Positions 7,783 to 16,403 of a DNA stretch of 35,554 bases are shown here, one piece after another. A program made the translations under genes and the position numbers. How positions within the stretch are numbered: position 1 is the first letter of the stretch; each line of letters begins with the position of its first letter. Origin of the DNA: an uncultured Clostridia bacterium (GTDB taxonomy: Bacteria; Bacillota; Clostridia; TANB77; CAG-508); assembly GCA_934167365.1 (NCBI GenBank), contig CAKPKU010000007.1, forward strand, positions 1-35,554. The letters are read 5' to 3'. Below the pieces are notes generated by a model. The model was not told where the DNA came from, searched no databases, and worked only from the letters and a program-made list of their open reading frames with translations.

Positions 7783-8973
7783 TTAATCAAAAATTTTTGC
7801 TTTTGCAATTCCATCTAATAACCTTATAGATATTTCATCATTCATTTTTAAATCATTAACTGATTTTACAACTTTGCCATCTTTTTCAATAATACTGTAC
7901 CCTCTTGTTAAAGTTTTCAATGGACTTAAACTATCTAATTTAGTTATTAATTTTATCATATTTGTTTTTTCTATTTGTATTTTATTAAAAATATTATTTT
8001 GCATAGACTTATTTATCATATCCAAAGTAACATATTTATCATGAATATTTTGTAATGGATTTCTAAATGCTCTATTCATCATACATTTTTCATATCGCAA
8101 TTTCATGACTTCAATCTTCTTTTTTAAAGCATTTTTATATCGTAAATTATAATTTTCTAATTTTAAAATATAATCAGCCACATTAGGCACTGCAAGTTCA
8201 GCAGCTGCTGAAGGTGTTGGTGCTCTTAAATCTGCTACAAAATCAGATATTGAAAAATCAGTTTCATGACCTACTGCTGATATTATAGGCAATTTAGAAT
8301 CATATATTGCTCTTGCCACAATTTCCTCATTAAACGGCCACAAATCTTCTAATGATCCACCACCTCTTGCAAGAATTATAACATCAGCAAGATTTTTTTC
8401 ATTCATTAATCTTATTGCTTTTGCTATTTTTTCTGCTGCACCTTCTCCTTGTACAGGAACAGGAAGCAATTTTATATATACATTTGGATTTCTTCTTGTA
8501 GAAACATTTATAATATCTCTAATTACAGATCCAGTATTTGATGTCAAAACTCCTATACATTTTGGCATTTTAGGAATTTCCTTTTTATGTGCTCTGTCAA
8601 ATAAGCCTTCCTTTTCTAATTTTGCCTTAAGTTCCTCATATGCAATATGCAGGCTTCCTATACCATCTTCCTGCATTGCTTTACAATATATTTGGTAAAC
8701 TCCATCTCTTTCAAAAACAGATACAGTACCTAAAATCATTACTTTCATACCATCTTTAGGCATAAATTTTAAATGAGATGTATATGATTTAAACATTATA
8801 CATTTTATTAATGAATTCTCATCTTTTAATGTAAAATACATATGCCCAGTATAATGATGCTTAAAATTTGAAATTTCACCTTTTATAAAAACATTATTTA
8901 AATATTCATCTCTACCAATTTTATCTTTTATATATAAATTTAATTCAGTTACAGTAATTGGATTATACTCCAT
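7783..8973 (-). CDS. xseA: Exodeoxyribonuclease VII large subunit
   Basis: A 396-aa catalytic subunit of exonuclease VII. An N-terminal OB fold (residues about 5-100, including GEISNFKHHYTGHMYFTLKD) is followed by the catalytic core, with the GVLTSNTGSVIRDI, ARGGGSLEDLWPFNEE and SAVGHETDFSISDFVADLRAPTPSAAAE signatures (the last is cited as SAVGHETD and ADLRAPTPSAAAE). A coiled-coil C-terminal arm ends in TRGYSII. Family members are usually 400-450 aa, so this one is at the short end but has every landmark. It follows nusB by 13 bases in the same operon. Confidence 0.95.
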   Translation of the reverse strand: MEYNPITVTELNLYIKDKIGRDEYLNNVFIKGEISNFKHHYTGHMYFTLKDENSLIKCIMFKSYTSHLKFMPKDGMKVMILGTVSVFERDGVYQIYCKAMQEDGIGSLHIAYEELKAKLEKEGLFDRAHKKEIPKMPKCIGVLTSNTGSVIRDIINVSTRRNPNVYIKLLPVPVQGEGAAEKIAKAIRLMNEKNLADVIILARGGGSLEDLWPFNEEIVARAIYDSKLPIISAVGHETDFSISDFVADLRAPTPSAAAELAVPNVADYILKLENYNLRYKNALKKKIEVMKLRYEKCMMNRAFRNPLQNIHDKYVTLDMINKSMQNNIFNKIQIEKTNMIKLITKLDSLSPLKTLTRGYSIIEKDGKVVKSVNDLKMNDEISIRLLDGIAKAKIFD

Positions 8974-8986
8974 TATTTACCTCTTT

Positions 8987-9397
8987 CTAATCTGTTATGT
9001 TATTTTCTCTAACAACACTTGCTAAAACACCATTTATAAATGATGATGATGAATCTTCACCATATTTTTTTGCTAATTCAACAGCTTCATTTATTGCCAC
9101 TTTATATGGAACTTGCATATATAATATTTCATATATAGCAATTTTTAATATTGACATGTCTATTTTTGATATTCTTTCAAGTGTCCATTCAGATTTTAAA
9201 TTTTTTGAAACCTGCTCTTTTATTTCAAAATCCATTTCTATTATTTTTAGTACAGCTTTTTTAATTGTTTCAGCATTCTTATCTGATAATTCGGCATTTT
9301 GTAAAAATATATCAATTTGCTCTATACTAGTATTTTTTTGAACTTCTAGACTATAAACTAATTTGAATAGCTCTTCTCTTAATTCTGACTTATTCAT
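8987..9397 (-). CDS. nusB: Transcription antitermination protein NusB
   Basis: An all-helical protein of about 136 aa that binds boxA RNA with NusE/S10 during rRNA antitermination. The family fingerprint ILKIAIYEILY.Q.PYKVAINEAVELAKKYG is clear (the two halves are ILKIAIYEILYMQVPYK and NEAVELAKKYG), and the protein ends SFINGVLASVV. I prefer the ATG at 9395-9397, giving an N-terminus MNKSELREELF like other NusB proteins. An upstream ATG at 9409 directly abuts the AGAAGGG ribosome site. Gene order asp23-amaP-DUF2273-nusB-xseA is typical of clostridia. Confidence 0.94.
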   Translation of the reverse strand: MNKSELREELFKLVYSLEVQKNTSIEQIDIFLQNAELSDKNAETIKKAVLKIIEMDFEIKEQVSKNLKSEWTLERISKIDMSILKIAIYEILYMQVPYKVAINEAVELAKKYGEDSSSSFINGVLASVVRENNITD

Positions 9398-9415
9398 AAA
9401 TAACAACATTCCCTT

Positions 9416-9619
9416 CTACATTTTGTCTATTATATTCTTTAGTTTTTCTTTTACATCTTCTTTATTCTTTTGAATATAGTTTCCAAGCCATGCTCCTAAA
9501 ACCACGAAAATTATTGCTATAATAAATCTATATAAATTTGTACATGCTAATATAATAGCAATAATTCCACCTATTAAAGCACCTCCAAATTTATGAAAAA
9601 AATTTCCAAATCCTTCCAT
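9416..9619 (-). CDS. Small integral membrane protein, DUF2273 family
   Basis: A 67-aa protein. Two hydrophobic helices (residues about 12-28 and 30-46) are joined by NLYRF, then a charged amphipathic tail NYIQKNKEDVKEKLKNIID follows. Size, topology and position between amaP and nusB identify the DUF2273 family linked to the Asp23/AmaP envelope-stress cluster. It probably sits with AmaP at the membrane. The molecular role is unknown. Confidence 0.85.
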   Translation of the reverse strand: MEGFGNFFHKFGGALIGGIIAIILACTNLYRFIIAIIFVVLGAWLGNYIQKNKEDVKEKLKNIIDKM

Positions 9620-9637
9620 AGTATACTCCTTCCGAAA

Positions 9638-10276
9638 TTAATCAACTGTACTTTTTTTAACTTCTATCATATTTTTTTCTTCATTACTAATTGCCAATTT
9701 TTCCTGTTTATTCTCTTTATTATTTTTACTATTATTTTTTTGTGGTAAACTATCTATTTTTATATTGACTTGTTTTACCTCTAAATCAAAATCCTCTTTA
9801 ATTTTTTCTTTTATTTTTAATTGTAATCCTACACTTAAATCTTTAACCTTTATTTCATTTTCAATCATTATTGATATATATATACTTAAATTTGATGCAG
9901 GGTCTATATCCACAACTACTTTAGTTTCAGGCTCTTTTTCCATTACATCACTAATGATATTTTTTACTGCATTATCTATTGCACTTTTAGAAATTAATAG
10001 TTTTCCAGAGTCATTTTCTAGTAAAATATCTGTTGCATCTGACTTTCTTATTTCTTTACGTTTTCTAAAAAACAAGCATCTTATAGATAGTAAAAAACAT
10101 ATAACTGATGTTCCTAAAGCTATTATTGTTGCTGATTGATTTTGAGTTAAAAAATCTATCCACATTTTTATTGTATCCATATCTATTACATTAAATATTA
10201 ATAGACAAATAACTGCTGAAATAATCAACATAAAAAATGAATATATGATTAAAACAAACTTTTCTAATAATTTCAT
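9638..10276 (-). CDS. amaP: Alkaline shock response membrane anchor protein AmaP
   Basis: A 212-aa membrane protein with two N-terminal transmembrane helices (about 7-30 and 47-66). A cytoplasmic Asp23-like domain follows, with the SAIDNAVKNIISDVM segment and beta strands ending at VKQVNIKIDSL, then a highly charged tail. In staphylococci AmaP anchors Asp23 beneath the membrane. It lies between asp23 and the DUF2273 gene. A terminator separates it from asp23, so the genes can be transcribed independently. Confidence 0.85.
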   Translation of the reverse strand: MKLLEKFVLIIYSFFMLIISAVICLLIFNVIDMDTIKMWIDFLTQNQSATIIALGTSVICFLLSIRCLFFRKRKEIRKSDATDILLENDSGKLLISKSAIDNAVKNIISDVMEKEPETKVVVDIDPASNLSIYISIMIENEIKVKDLSVGLQLKIKEKIKEDFDLEVKQVNIKIDSLPQKNNSKNNKENKQEKLAISNEEKNMIEVKKSTVD

Positions 10277-10351
10277 AACATTCCTTCTTTATATAACATT
10301 TTTATACAATATTATCACATTTATTTATAGTATTCAACTTTTGATATACAA

Positions 10352-10389
10352 AAACTAAATTGAGCTAATAAGTAAGCTCAATTTAGTTT
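10352..10389. terminator. Bidirectional terminator between asp23 and amaP
   Basis: A 15-bp perfect stem AAACTAAATTGAGCT with its complement has an 8-base loop and A/T-rich flanks. It stands 11 bases beyond the asp23 stop. Confidence 0.85.
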
Positions 10390-10399
10390 GCTTTATTTT

Positions 10400-10816
10400 T
10401 TATTCACTTTTTTTCTCGATGTTTGTATTTACTCCTTGAACATGTACATTTACTTCTGATACTTTTAATCCAGTCATTGTTTCAACAGCTTTTTTTACTT
10501 TTGTTTGAATTTCAAAAGCTATTTCTGGTATTCTAACTCCGTATTCAACTACTATATTTACATCTATTTTAGTTTTGTCATCTTCTACTAAAACTTTTAT
10601 ACCTTTTGATAAGCTTTTTTTACCACTTAATACTTCGCTTATACCACCTGCAAATCCTCCAGACATTTCATATACACCTTGGATTTCTGATACTGCCTTT
10701 CCTGCAATTACAGCAACAACCTCATCAGCAATTTTTATTTTATTATTTGTTTCATTATTTACTACCATTTCGTTTGATTCCATTTCAATCATTTCATTGT
10801 TGTTTTCGTTTTCCAT
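10400..10816 (-). CDS. Asp23/Gls24 family envelope stress response protein
   Basis: A 138-aa cytosolic protein with the Asp23 fold: IADEVVAVIAGKAVSEIQGV near residues 29-48, GKKSLSKGIKVLVEDDKTKIDVNIVVEYG (cited as GIKVLV and DVNIVVEYG), and VSEVNVHVQGVN near the end. It probably forms sheets under the membrane by binding AmaP and is linked to envelope stress. A 25-residue Asn/Glu-rich N-terminal extension is disordered and lineage-variable. It has a strong AGGAGG ribosome site and its own terminator. Confidence 0.93.
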   Translation of the reverse strand: MENENNNEMIEMESNEMVVNNETNNKIKIADEVVAVIAGKAVSEIQGVYEMSGGFAGGISEVLSGKKSLSKGIKVLVEDDKTKIDVNIVVEYGVRIPEIAFEIQTKVKKAVETMTGLKVSEVNVHVQGVNTNIEKKSE

Positions 10817-10907
10817 AAAAATACCTCCTATGATTTATTTTTGCATTATTAGTATATCAATTTATATAAAATAATACAAGCATTATTTATAAATTTTAAA
10901 ATGGAAA

Positions 10908-12044
10908 TTATACAAATTCTTCCCATACAATATTTGCAAAATCAATTCCCTTTTTAGTTAATTTTATTATACCTTTTTCGTTTGATATTAATTCTAAATT
11001 AATTAATTTTTCTATTGATTTTTTATATACATCATTAATATCCTTTGAAAATTTTTCTTTAAAAACTTGCTCATTTACACCTTTTATCATTCTTAATCCT
11101 AGTATCATATATTCATTCATCTTATCTTGTTTTTCTTGAATTTCATGTATTATTACATTTTTTTCAAAATCTTTTGAATTTATATTTTTAACATATTCAT
11201 TTATATCACATATATTTGAATATCTAATATTATTGAAATATGAATGTGCTGCAATTCCAAAACCTATGTATTCTTTTTGATTCCAGCAATCAGTATTATG
11301 TTTTGACTCATAACCTAATTTTGAAAAATTAGAAATTTCATAATGATTATATCCATTTTTCTCTAAAGTATTTTTTACAGTCCAATACATTGCTCTCTCA
11401 GTATCTTCATCTGGTAAACTTAAATTTCCTTCTTCTATAAGATTTTTTAACTTCGTATCATCTTCCAATATTAAAGAATATACAGATATATGCTCTGGAT
11501 TTTTTTGAATTATATCTTTTAAAGATTTTGAAACATCATCTATTGTTTGATTTGGTAATCCAATCATTAAATCAACATTTATATTATTAAACCCAAGAGC
11601 TCTTGCCTCTTCATATATATCTTCAAATTGTTTATAATTATGTATTCTCCCTAGCTCTTTTAATATTTCATCATTTGTAGATTGGAGACCTATACTTAAT
11701 CTATTTATACCTGAATCTTTATATATTTGCAACTTTTCTTTAGTAACAGTTCCTGGATTCATTTCTACTGTGATTTCACAATCTTTGCTTAATAAAAAGT
11801 TTGTTTTAATTGCCTCCATCACTTGTTTAAGCTCATTTGCATTTAATATTGATGGAGTTCCACCACCTATATAAACTGTTTTAATCAAAAGTTCGCTTTT
11901 ATTATGTGTATTTTTTATTTTTTTTATTAATGCATCTACATATTCTGCTTGTTTATTTTGCAATTTATCAAAAGAGCAAAAATCACAATAATAGCATTTT
12001 TGAATACAAAACGGAATATGTATATATATACCTATTTCTTTCAA
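10908..12044 (-). CDS. hemW: HemW-type radical SAM protein (coproporphyrinogen III oxidase-like)
   Basis: A 378-aa cytosolic protein. The radical SAM CX3CX2C motif is CIQKCYYC near residues 13-20, followed by DFCSF, which gives the extra Cys of the HemN/HemW group. GGGTPSIL, VEMNPGTV and RLSIGLQS follow. HemW proteins bind and deliver heme rather than oxidise coproporphyrinogen. The C-terminal winged-helix-like HemN_C region is present. The classical annotation as oxygen-independent coproporphyrinogen oxidase is unlikely to be correct. It is 14 bases downstream of whiA. Confidence 0.92.
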   Translation of the reverse strand: MKEIGIYIHIPFCIQKCYYCDFCSFDKLQNKQAEYVDALIKKIKNTHNKSELLIKTVYIGGGTPSILNANELKQVMEAIKTNFLLSKDCEITVEMNPGTVTKEKLQIYKDSGINRLSIGLQSTNDEILKELGRIHNYKQFEDIYEEARALGFNNINVDLMIGLPNQTIDDVSKSLKDIIQKNPEHISVYSLILEDDTKLKNLIEEGNLSLPDEDTERAMYWTVKNTLEKNGYNHYEISNFSKLGYESKHNTDCWNQKEYIGFGIAAHSYFNNIRYSNICDINEYVKNINSKDFEKNVIIHEIQEKQDKMNEYMILGLRMIKGVNEQVFKEKFSKDINDVYKKSIEKLINLELISNEKGIIKLTKKGIDFANIVWEEFV

Positions 12045-12058
12045 ATTATCACCTTTTA

Positions 12059-12937
12059 TTACTTTCTTAAATCTAATGCATACTTTGATATTGCAGATAA
12101 TCTATGACTTACACCAGATTTACTAATAGTATTGCCCAATAGCTCTACAAGCTCTGCTAATGATGCCTCTGGATTTTTTAATCTTATTTCTGCAACTAAT
12201 TTTAAATTATCTGGAAGCTCTCCAAATTTATTTTTACTTTTTATAAAATTAATATCTTCAACTTGTTTTCTTCCAGCTTGAATTGTTTTTGTTAAATTAG
12301 CAGTTTCGCAATTTATAATTCTATTAACATTGTTTCTAGTATCTCTAAATACTCTACACTCTTCAAATTTTAGTACAGCATTATTAGCTCCTATAAATGC
12401 TAATAATTTTGAAATTTCTTCTCCATCTTTTATATACATTGAATATATATTATTTTTTATTATTTTCTTTGTAGAAATTCCATAATAATTTAAAATTCTA
12501 ATTATACTATCACAATTTTCTTCATGATTCAAATTTATCTCTAAATGATATTTTTTTTCAGGATTATTTATATATCCACTACCTAAAAAAGCACCTCTAA
12601 TTAGTGCTTTATCTAAATATTCATCTTGAGTATGTGGATTAAATAATAATTTATCTTTTTGTATAATTAGTTCATCATTTTCAAAATCTAATTTTAAATC
12701 TACACTATATATTTTTCCTTTTATTTCAATATTGTACATTTCAATATTCACATTTTTTAATAATTTGGTAAAACGATTTATATTATATTCATTTTCTGTT
12801 GAAAACTTTACTCTTTTTCCACTTTTTGTAGTATTACTACTTATTAAATAACCTATAAGCTCTCTTTCTACCTGATCTTTTTTTGACAAATTACTCATTT
12901 TACCAAGCTCTTCTTTTAATTGTGATGAAAAAGACAT
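12059..12937 (-). CDS. whiA: DNA-binding protein WhiA
   Basis: A 292-aa protein with an N-terminal LAGLIDADG-like fold (SSQLKEELGKM at the start, RGAFLGSGYINNPEKKYHLEI near residue 115; cited as RGAFLGSGYINNP). The C-terminal helix-turn-helix has ANLTKTIQAGRKQVEDI and ending NTISKSGVSHRLSAISK. It regulates sporulation/cell division in actinobacteria and affects division and nucleoid organisation in Firmicutes. Usual neighbours in Firmicutes are yvcJ and yvcK; here it sits between prmC and hemW, with a 3-base gap to prmC. Confidence 0.95.
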   Translation of the reverse strand: MSFSSQLKEELGKMSNLSKKDQVERELIGYLISSNTTKSGKRVKFSTENEYNINRFTKLLKNVNIEMYNIEIKGKIYSVDLKLDFENDELIIQKDKLLFNPHTQDEYLDKALIRGAFLGSGYINNPEKKYHLEINLNHEENCDSIIRILNYYGISTKKIIKNNIYSMYIKDGEEISKLLAFIGANNAVLKFEECRVFRDTRNNVNRIINCETANLTKTIQAGRKQVEDINFIKSKNKFGELPDNLKLVAEIRLKNPEASLAELVELLGNTISKSGVSHRLSAISKYALDLRK

Positions 12938-12940
12938 ATT

Positions 12941-13786
12941 TTACCTCCTAACTGTGGCAACTATTGCTCTATCATTTTCAGAAAGATCCTTTATACAATA
13001 ATAATCTTCATAATGATTAGACTCTTTTAACAAATTAAAAACTTTATCTTTTTGATTATATCCAATTTCCAAAAATAAATTTCCGCAATCTTTTATGTAT
13101 TTATATGAATTATCTATAATAATTCTATAAAAATCTAATCCATCCATACCACCATCTAATGCCATATGTGGCTCTGATTTAACTTGTAAACTTAATTTTG
13201 CAATCTCATCAGATTCAATATATGGTGGATTTGATACAATTACATCAAATTTGTTATATTTAATTTTTTCAAACATATTTGATTCTATAAATGTAATTTT
13301 CTTATCAACATTATTATTTTTAGCATTTAATTTTGCTATTTCAATAGCATTTTTACTTAAATCAGATGCTGTAATACTTGATTTTTCTATATATTTTGCA
13401 AGTGATACCGCTATTGCACCACTTCCTGTACATAAATCTAATATTTCACATGATTTATTCATATACTTTTTTATTACTTCTTCCACTAAAATTTCAGTAT
13501 CTGGTTGTGGTATTAGTACATTTTCATCAACATAAAAATCGAGTTTCATAAATTCTTGCTCTTTAATTATATATTGTATTGGTACTCCTTTTACAATTTG
13601 ATCTAATAATTTTTTATATTTTGACAATTCAATATCAGTTATATTTTTGTCATAATAAATTATTATTTTATCTTTTGAAATTCCCATTATATATTGAACT
13701 AATAATTTGCTAATTAAAATTGCATCTTCTATATTATTATTTTCTAAATATTTTTTACTATAATTTAATAATTCTTTTAACTTCAT
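12941..13786 (-). CDS. prmC: Peptide chain release factor N5-glutamine methyltransferase
   Basis: A 281-aa SAM-dependent methyltransferase that methylates the Gln of the GGQ motif in RF1/RF2. The N-terminal helical domain (1-85) is followed by the Rossmann core. ILDLCTGSGAIAVSLAKY is SAM motif I near residues 116-133, and the catalytic VSNPPYI motif is near residue 185. It is usually beside prfA; no prfA is seen here. It lies directly downstream of the 6S RNA gene and upstream of whiA. Confidence 0.94.
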   Translation of the reverse strand: MKLKELLNYSKKYLENNNIEDAILISKLLVQYIMGISKDKIIIYYDKNITDIELSKYKKLLDQIVKGVPIQYIIKEQEFMKLDFYVDENVLIPQPDTEILVEEVIKKYMNKSCEILDLCTGSGAIAVSLAKYIEKSSITASDLSKNAIEIAKLNAKNNNVDKKITFIESNMFEKIKYNKFDVIVSNPPYIESDEIAKLSLQVKSEPHMALDGGMDGLDFYRIIIDNSYKYIKDCGNLFLEIGYNQKDKVFNLLKESNHYEDYYCIKDLSENDRAIVATVRR

Positions 13787-13807
13787 ATCATATCCTTAAA
13801 ATAAACA

Positions 13808-13995
13808 TAAAAAAAGCCCCACGTAAGCCGTAAGATTAGTGAAATTTTAAGGACCTGCTTTCACAGGTGGGTATCTTGTTAAATGCTCCTGGGCTTCTTA
13901 TTTAAAAATAAGCTTGCACGCCACATTTAAAGGCAGATTCCCGTTTAATCCGCGTTGGTTCTAAAATTTCAGTCTACACGCACTATGCAGGGATT
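13808..13995 (-). ncRNA. ssrS: 6S RNA (SsrS/BsrA-type)
   Basis: The 285-base gap between recO and prmC folds into one long, interrupted hairpin. The ends AATCCCTGCATAG... and ...TTACGTGGGGCTT pair. A second long helix, TGAAATTTTA with TAAAATTTCA extended by GAACC/GGTCC, frames a large open region. In the middle lie the conserved-looking segments GCCCAGGAGCAT and AAGATACCCACCTG of Firmicutes 6S RNAs. The 3' end runs into seven T. 6S RNA mimics an open promoter and binds housekeeping RNA polymerase in stationary phase. The identification rests on fold, size (about 185 nt) and motif memory rather than a covariance search. The 5' end is approximate. Confidence 0.75.
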
Positions 13996-14071
13996 TGTTT
14001 TTTATTAAATATATATTATCATATTTGTATTTCTATTTCAAGCATTTTTTATATTTATTTTTTGATATTTT

Positions 14072-14797
14072 TTACCACAAAGATTCCAATTTATATTCCT
14101 TTTCTAGTTTGTCATTTAAGAATAATTTAGTTACTAAATCAAACTCTTTTATTGATTCTTCTGGCATATCAAATGAAAAGATTTTTTTAGCATTTACAGA
14201 TGATACATATCTTATAGCATCATATGTTGTAACATTAATACTTATAGCTGATTTATCAGATCTTCCACAGCTTTCACACTTCACACCATTATCATGCAAG
14301 CTAAAATATTTAATATTATCTGATTGTCCACAATTACTACATTGATTAATTTTAGGCTTAAATCCTAAAATACATACAAGTCTTAACCTAAATACAGATA
14401 AAACTAAATCCAAATTTTTATCTGTTTCTGAAATTACATATAGTGTATTTAATAGTAATTGCAATATTCTATATGTATTTTGATTTTCATCAGTAACATC
14501 ATTAACAATTTTTGTAATATGAGCTGCATATTTTAATTTATCTAAATCTGTTCTTATATTATAAAAAACCTCAATAGTTTCGCACGAATTTATTTTATAT
14601 GAATTATTTCCTTTATATATCATATAATCTGCAAAACATAAATATTGAGTGCCTGACATAAGGGCACTATTATTTCTTCTAGCACCCTTTGCAGCACATC
14701 CTATTTTACCTGATGGAGTTAATATTGTTACCATTTTATCAAAATCACCCATATTATTTTCCAATAATATTATTCCCTTGGTCTTTAAGCTCCCCAT
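14072..14797 (-). CDS. recO: DNA repair protein RecO
   Basis: A 241-aa protein with an N-terminal OB fold (KTKGIILLENNMGDFDKMVTILT; cited as TKGIILLENNMGDFDK) and a helical core. The C-terminal zinc finger has CSNCG and CESCG knuckles near residues 158-184. RecO works with RecF/RecR to load RecA onto gapped DNA. I use the ATG at 14795-14797, six bases after AAAGGTGA; the upstream ATG overlaps that ribosome site. It overlaps yqzL by 44 bases, giving translational coupling. Confidence 0.92.
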   Translation of the reverse strand: MGSLKTKGIILLENNMGDFDKMVTILTPSGKIGCAAKGARRNNSALMSGTQYLCFADYMIYKGNNSYKINSCETIEVFYNIRTDLDKLKYAAHITKIVNDVTDENQNTYRILQLLLNTLYVISETDKNLDLVLSVFRLRLVCILGFKPKINQCSNCGQSDNIKYFSLHDNGVKCESCGRSDKSAISINVTTYDAIRYVSSVNAKKIFSFDMPEESIKEFDLVTKLFLNDKLEKEYKLESLW

Positions 14798-14933
14798 AAT
14801 CATTCACCTTTATATTGTCATTTAATTTATCCTTGTTTAGCTCTTTTTCCACACTTTCTAGCTGAATTAACTCCATAAAAGTATCTATATTACCTGTATT
14901 TTTAAAAGTATTCCATGCCATCTGTTTTATCAT
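14754..14933 (-). CDS. yqzL: YqzL-like small protein
   Basis: A 59-aa protein beginning MIKQMAWNTFKNTGNIDTF. The W.TF..TG.ID motif and the location between era and recO identify the YqzL family, of unknown function. Here it has a longer charged C-terminal tail than the usual ~45 aa. The start chosen is the second ATG, eight bases after AGGAG; the first ATG abuts it. Its end overlaps the start of recO. Confidence 0.75.
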   Translation of the reverse strand: MIKQMAWNTFKNTGNIDTFMELIQLESVEKELNKDKLNDNIKVNDYGELKDQGNNIIGK

Positions 14934-15003
14934 ATGAATCATCTCCTAACTGATATACGTTGTTATATATCATATCTTTTGCTTCTTTTACACTTTTTAT
15001 ACT

Positions 15004-15912
15004 TTATTGTTGCAATTTAAATTTTTTAACTAAATTATCATCATTTAACCAATCCTCTTTTACTTTTACCCAGACCTTCAAATTTACTTTTGTATCTAAC
15101 ATTTTTTCAAGATCCATTCTTGCATATGATGCAATTCTTTTTAGCATATTTCCATTTTTTCCTATTATTATGCCTTTATGAGAATTTCTTAAACAATAAA
15201 TTGTAGCTTCAACATCATAAATTGGCTCTCCTGATTTAGTTGTTCGCTCTTTCATTTTTTCTGTTTCGATATATATACCATGAGGAACTTCATCATCTAA
15301 CAATCTTAAGGCTTTTTCTCTAATTACTTCCTCAACTAGTTGTCTTAATGTTTGATCAGTATATTCCTCTATATCATAATATGCAGGACCTGGTTTTAAA
15401 TTCTGCTCTATTTCATCTAAAATTTCCTCTAAATTTATATTTTTAGTTACCGAAACTGGAATTATTGCTTCAAAATTATATTCATTTTTATATAAATCAA
15501 TAATTTTTGCAATATCTTCCTTTTTTACTAAATCAACTTTATTAATTATTAATATTGCTTTATTTTTAGATTCCTTAATTTTATCTAAAATAATTCTATC
15601 ACCTTTTCCTATATCTTTTGATGTGGCTTCTATTACAAACAATATTATATCTACATCTGAAACAACTCCAAAAGCAGTTTCTACCATAGTATTTCCTAAC
15701 TTTGACTTTGGTTTATGTATTCCTGGCGTATCTATAAATATAATTTGTGAATTTGGTCTATTCACTATTGCTCTTATAGCATTTCTAGTAGTTTGAGGTT
15801 TATTTGCTATTGCTGCTACTTTTTCTTTAACTAAACTATTCATTATACTTGATTTTCCAACATTAGTTCTTCCAACCATAGATACAAAACCAGATTTAAA
15901 TTCTTGACACAT
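15004..15912 (-). CDS. era: GTPase Era
   Basis: A 302-aa essential ribosome-assembly GTPase. G1 is GRTNVGKSS near residues 14-22, with the switch TTRN, G3 DTPGIHKPK near residue 61 and G4 NKVD. The C-terminal KH domain has GIIIGKNGNMLKRIA followed by LKVWVKVKEDW. Era binds the 3' end of 16S rRNA and couples 30S maturation to cell-cycle status. It is 11 bases downstream of ybeY in the classical ybeY-era order; the often-intervening dgkA and cdd genes are absent. Confidence 0.97.
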   Translation of the reverse strand: MCQEFKSGFVSMVGRTNVGKSSIMNSLVKEKVAAIANKPQTTRNAIRAIVNRPNSQIIFIDTPGIHKPKSKLGNTMVETAFGVVSDVDIILFVIEATSKDIGKGDRIILDKIKESKNKAILIINKVDLVKKEDIAKIIDLYKNEYNFEAIIPVSVTKNINLEEILDEIEQNLKPGPAYYDIEEYTDQTLRQLVEEVIREKALRLLDDEVPHGIYIETEKMKERTTKSGEPIYDVEATIYCLRNSHKGIIIGKNGNMLKRIASYARMDLEKMLDTKVNLKVWVKVKEDWLNDDNLVKKFKLQQ

Positions 15913-15923
15913 TATTCCACCTA

Positions 15924-16403
15924 CTATCTTGTTATTTTTAACATATTTAAAACATGCTCTTCTTTAGCTCTCATAACTGCTTTTTCTTCATCATTCATAT
16001 GATCATAACCCATTAAATGATAAAAACCATGTACAATCATATATGAAAGCTCCCTTTCAAAACTATGACCATATTCAGCTGCTTGTTCTTTAACTCTATC
16101 AACTGAAACTATTATATCTCCAAGTACATCTTCTACAACATTATTTTGATTTTTAACAAGTTCATCAATTTCTTCTTTTTCAAACATAGGAAATGATAAT
16201 ACATCTGTTTCTTTATCAATTTTTCTATATTCATTATTTATTTTTCTTATATTAGCAGGGCAAGTTAGTGTTACACTTACATATAATCCTAACTTGTCCA
16301 AATGTTCAACCTCAAAACATTTGTGTAGTACTTGCTCTATAATTTCATCATATTTTGCATCTTCATTTGTTTCATTATAAGTTATTTCTACAACTTTATT
16401 CAT
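15924..16403 (-). CDS. ybeY: Endoribonuclease YbeY (rRNA maturation factor)
   Basis: A 159-aa zinc metalloprotein with the UPF0054 motif HGFYHLMGYDH near residues 125-135, which supplies the three metal histidines. KETDVLSFPMF lies in the middle of the fold. It takes part in 16S rRNA 3' maturation and ribosome quality control. The start codon overlaps the stop of the upstream 419-aa gene (TAATG), indicating coupled translation. Confidence 0.94.
   Translation of the reverse strand: MNKVVEITYNETNEDAKYDEIIEQVLHKCFEVEHLDKLGLYVSVTLTCPANIRKINNEYRKIDKETDVLSFPMFEKEEIDELVKNQNNVVEDVLGDIIVSVDRVKEQAAEYGHSFERELSYMIVHGFYHLMGYDHMNDEEKAVMRAKEEHVLNMLKITR

Noticed and set aside
14943..15003. TGATATA/TATATCA hairpin between era and yqzL
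   Set aside because: Short, AU-only stem with no T-run and close co-directional genes; probably chance in AT-rich DNA.
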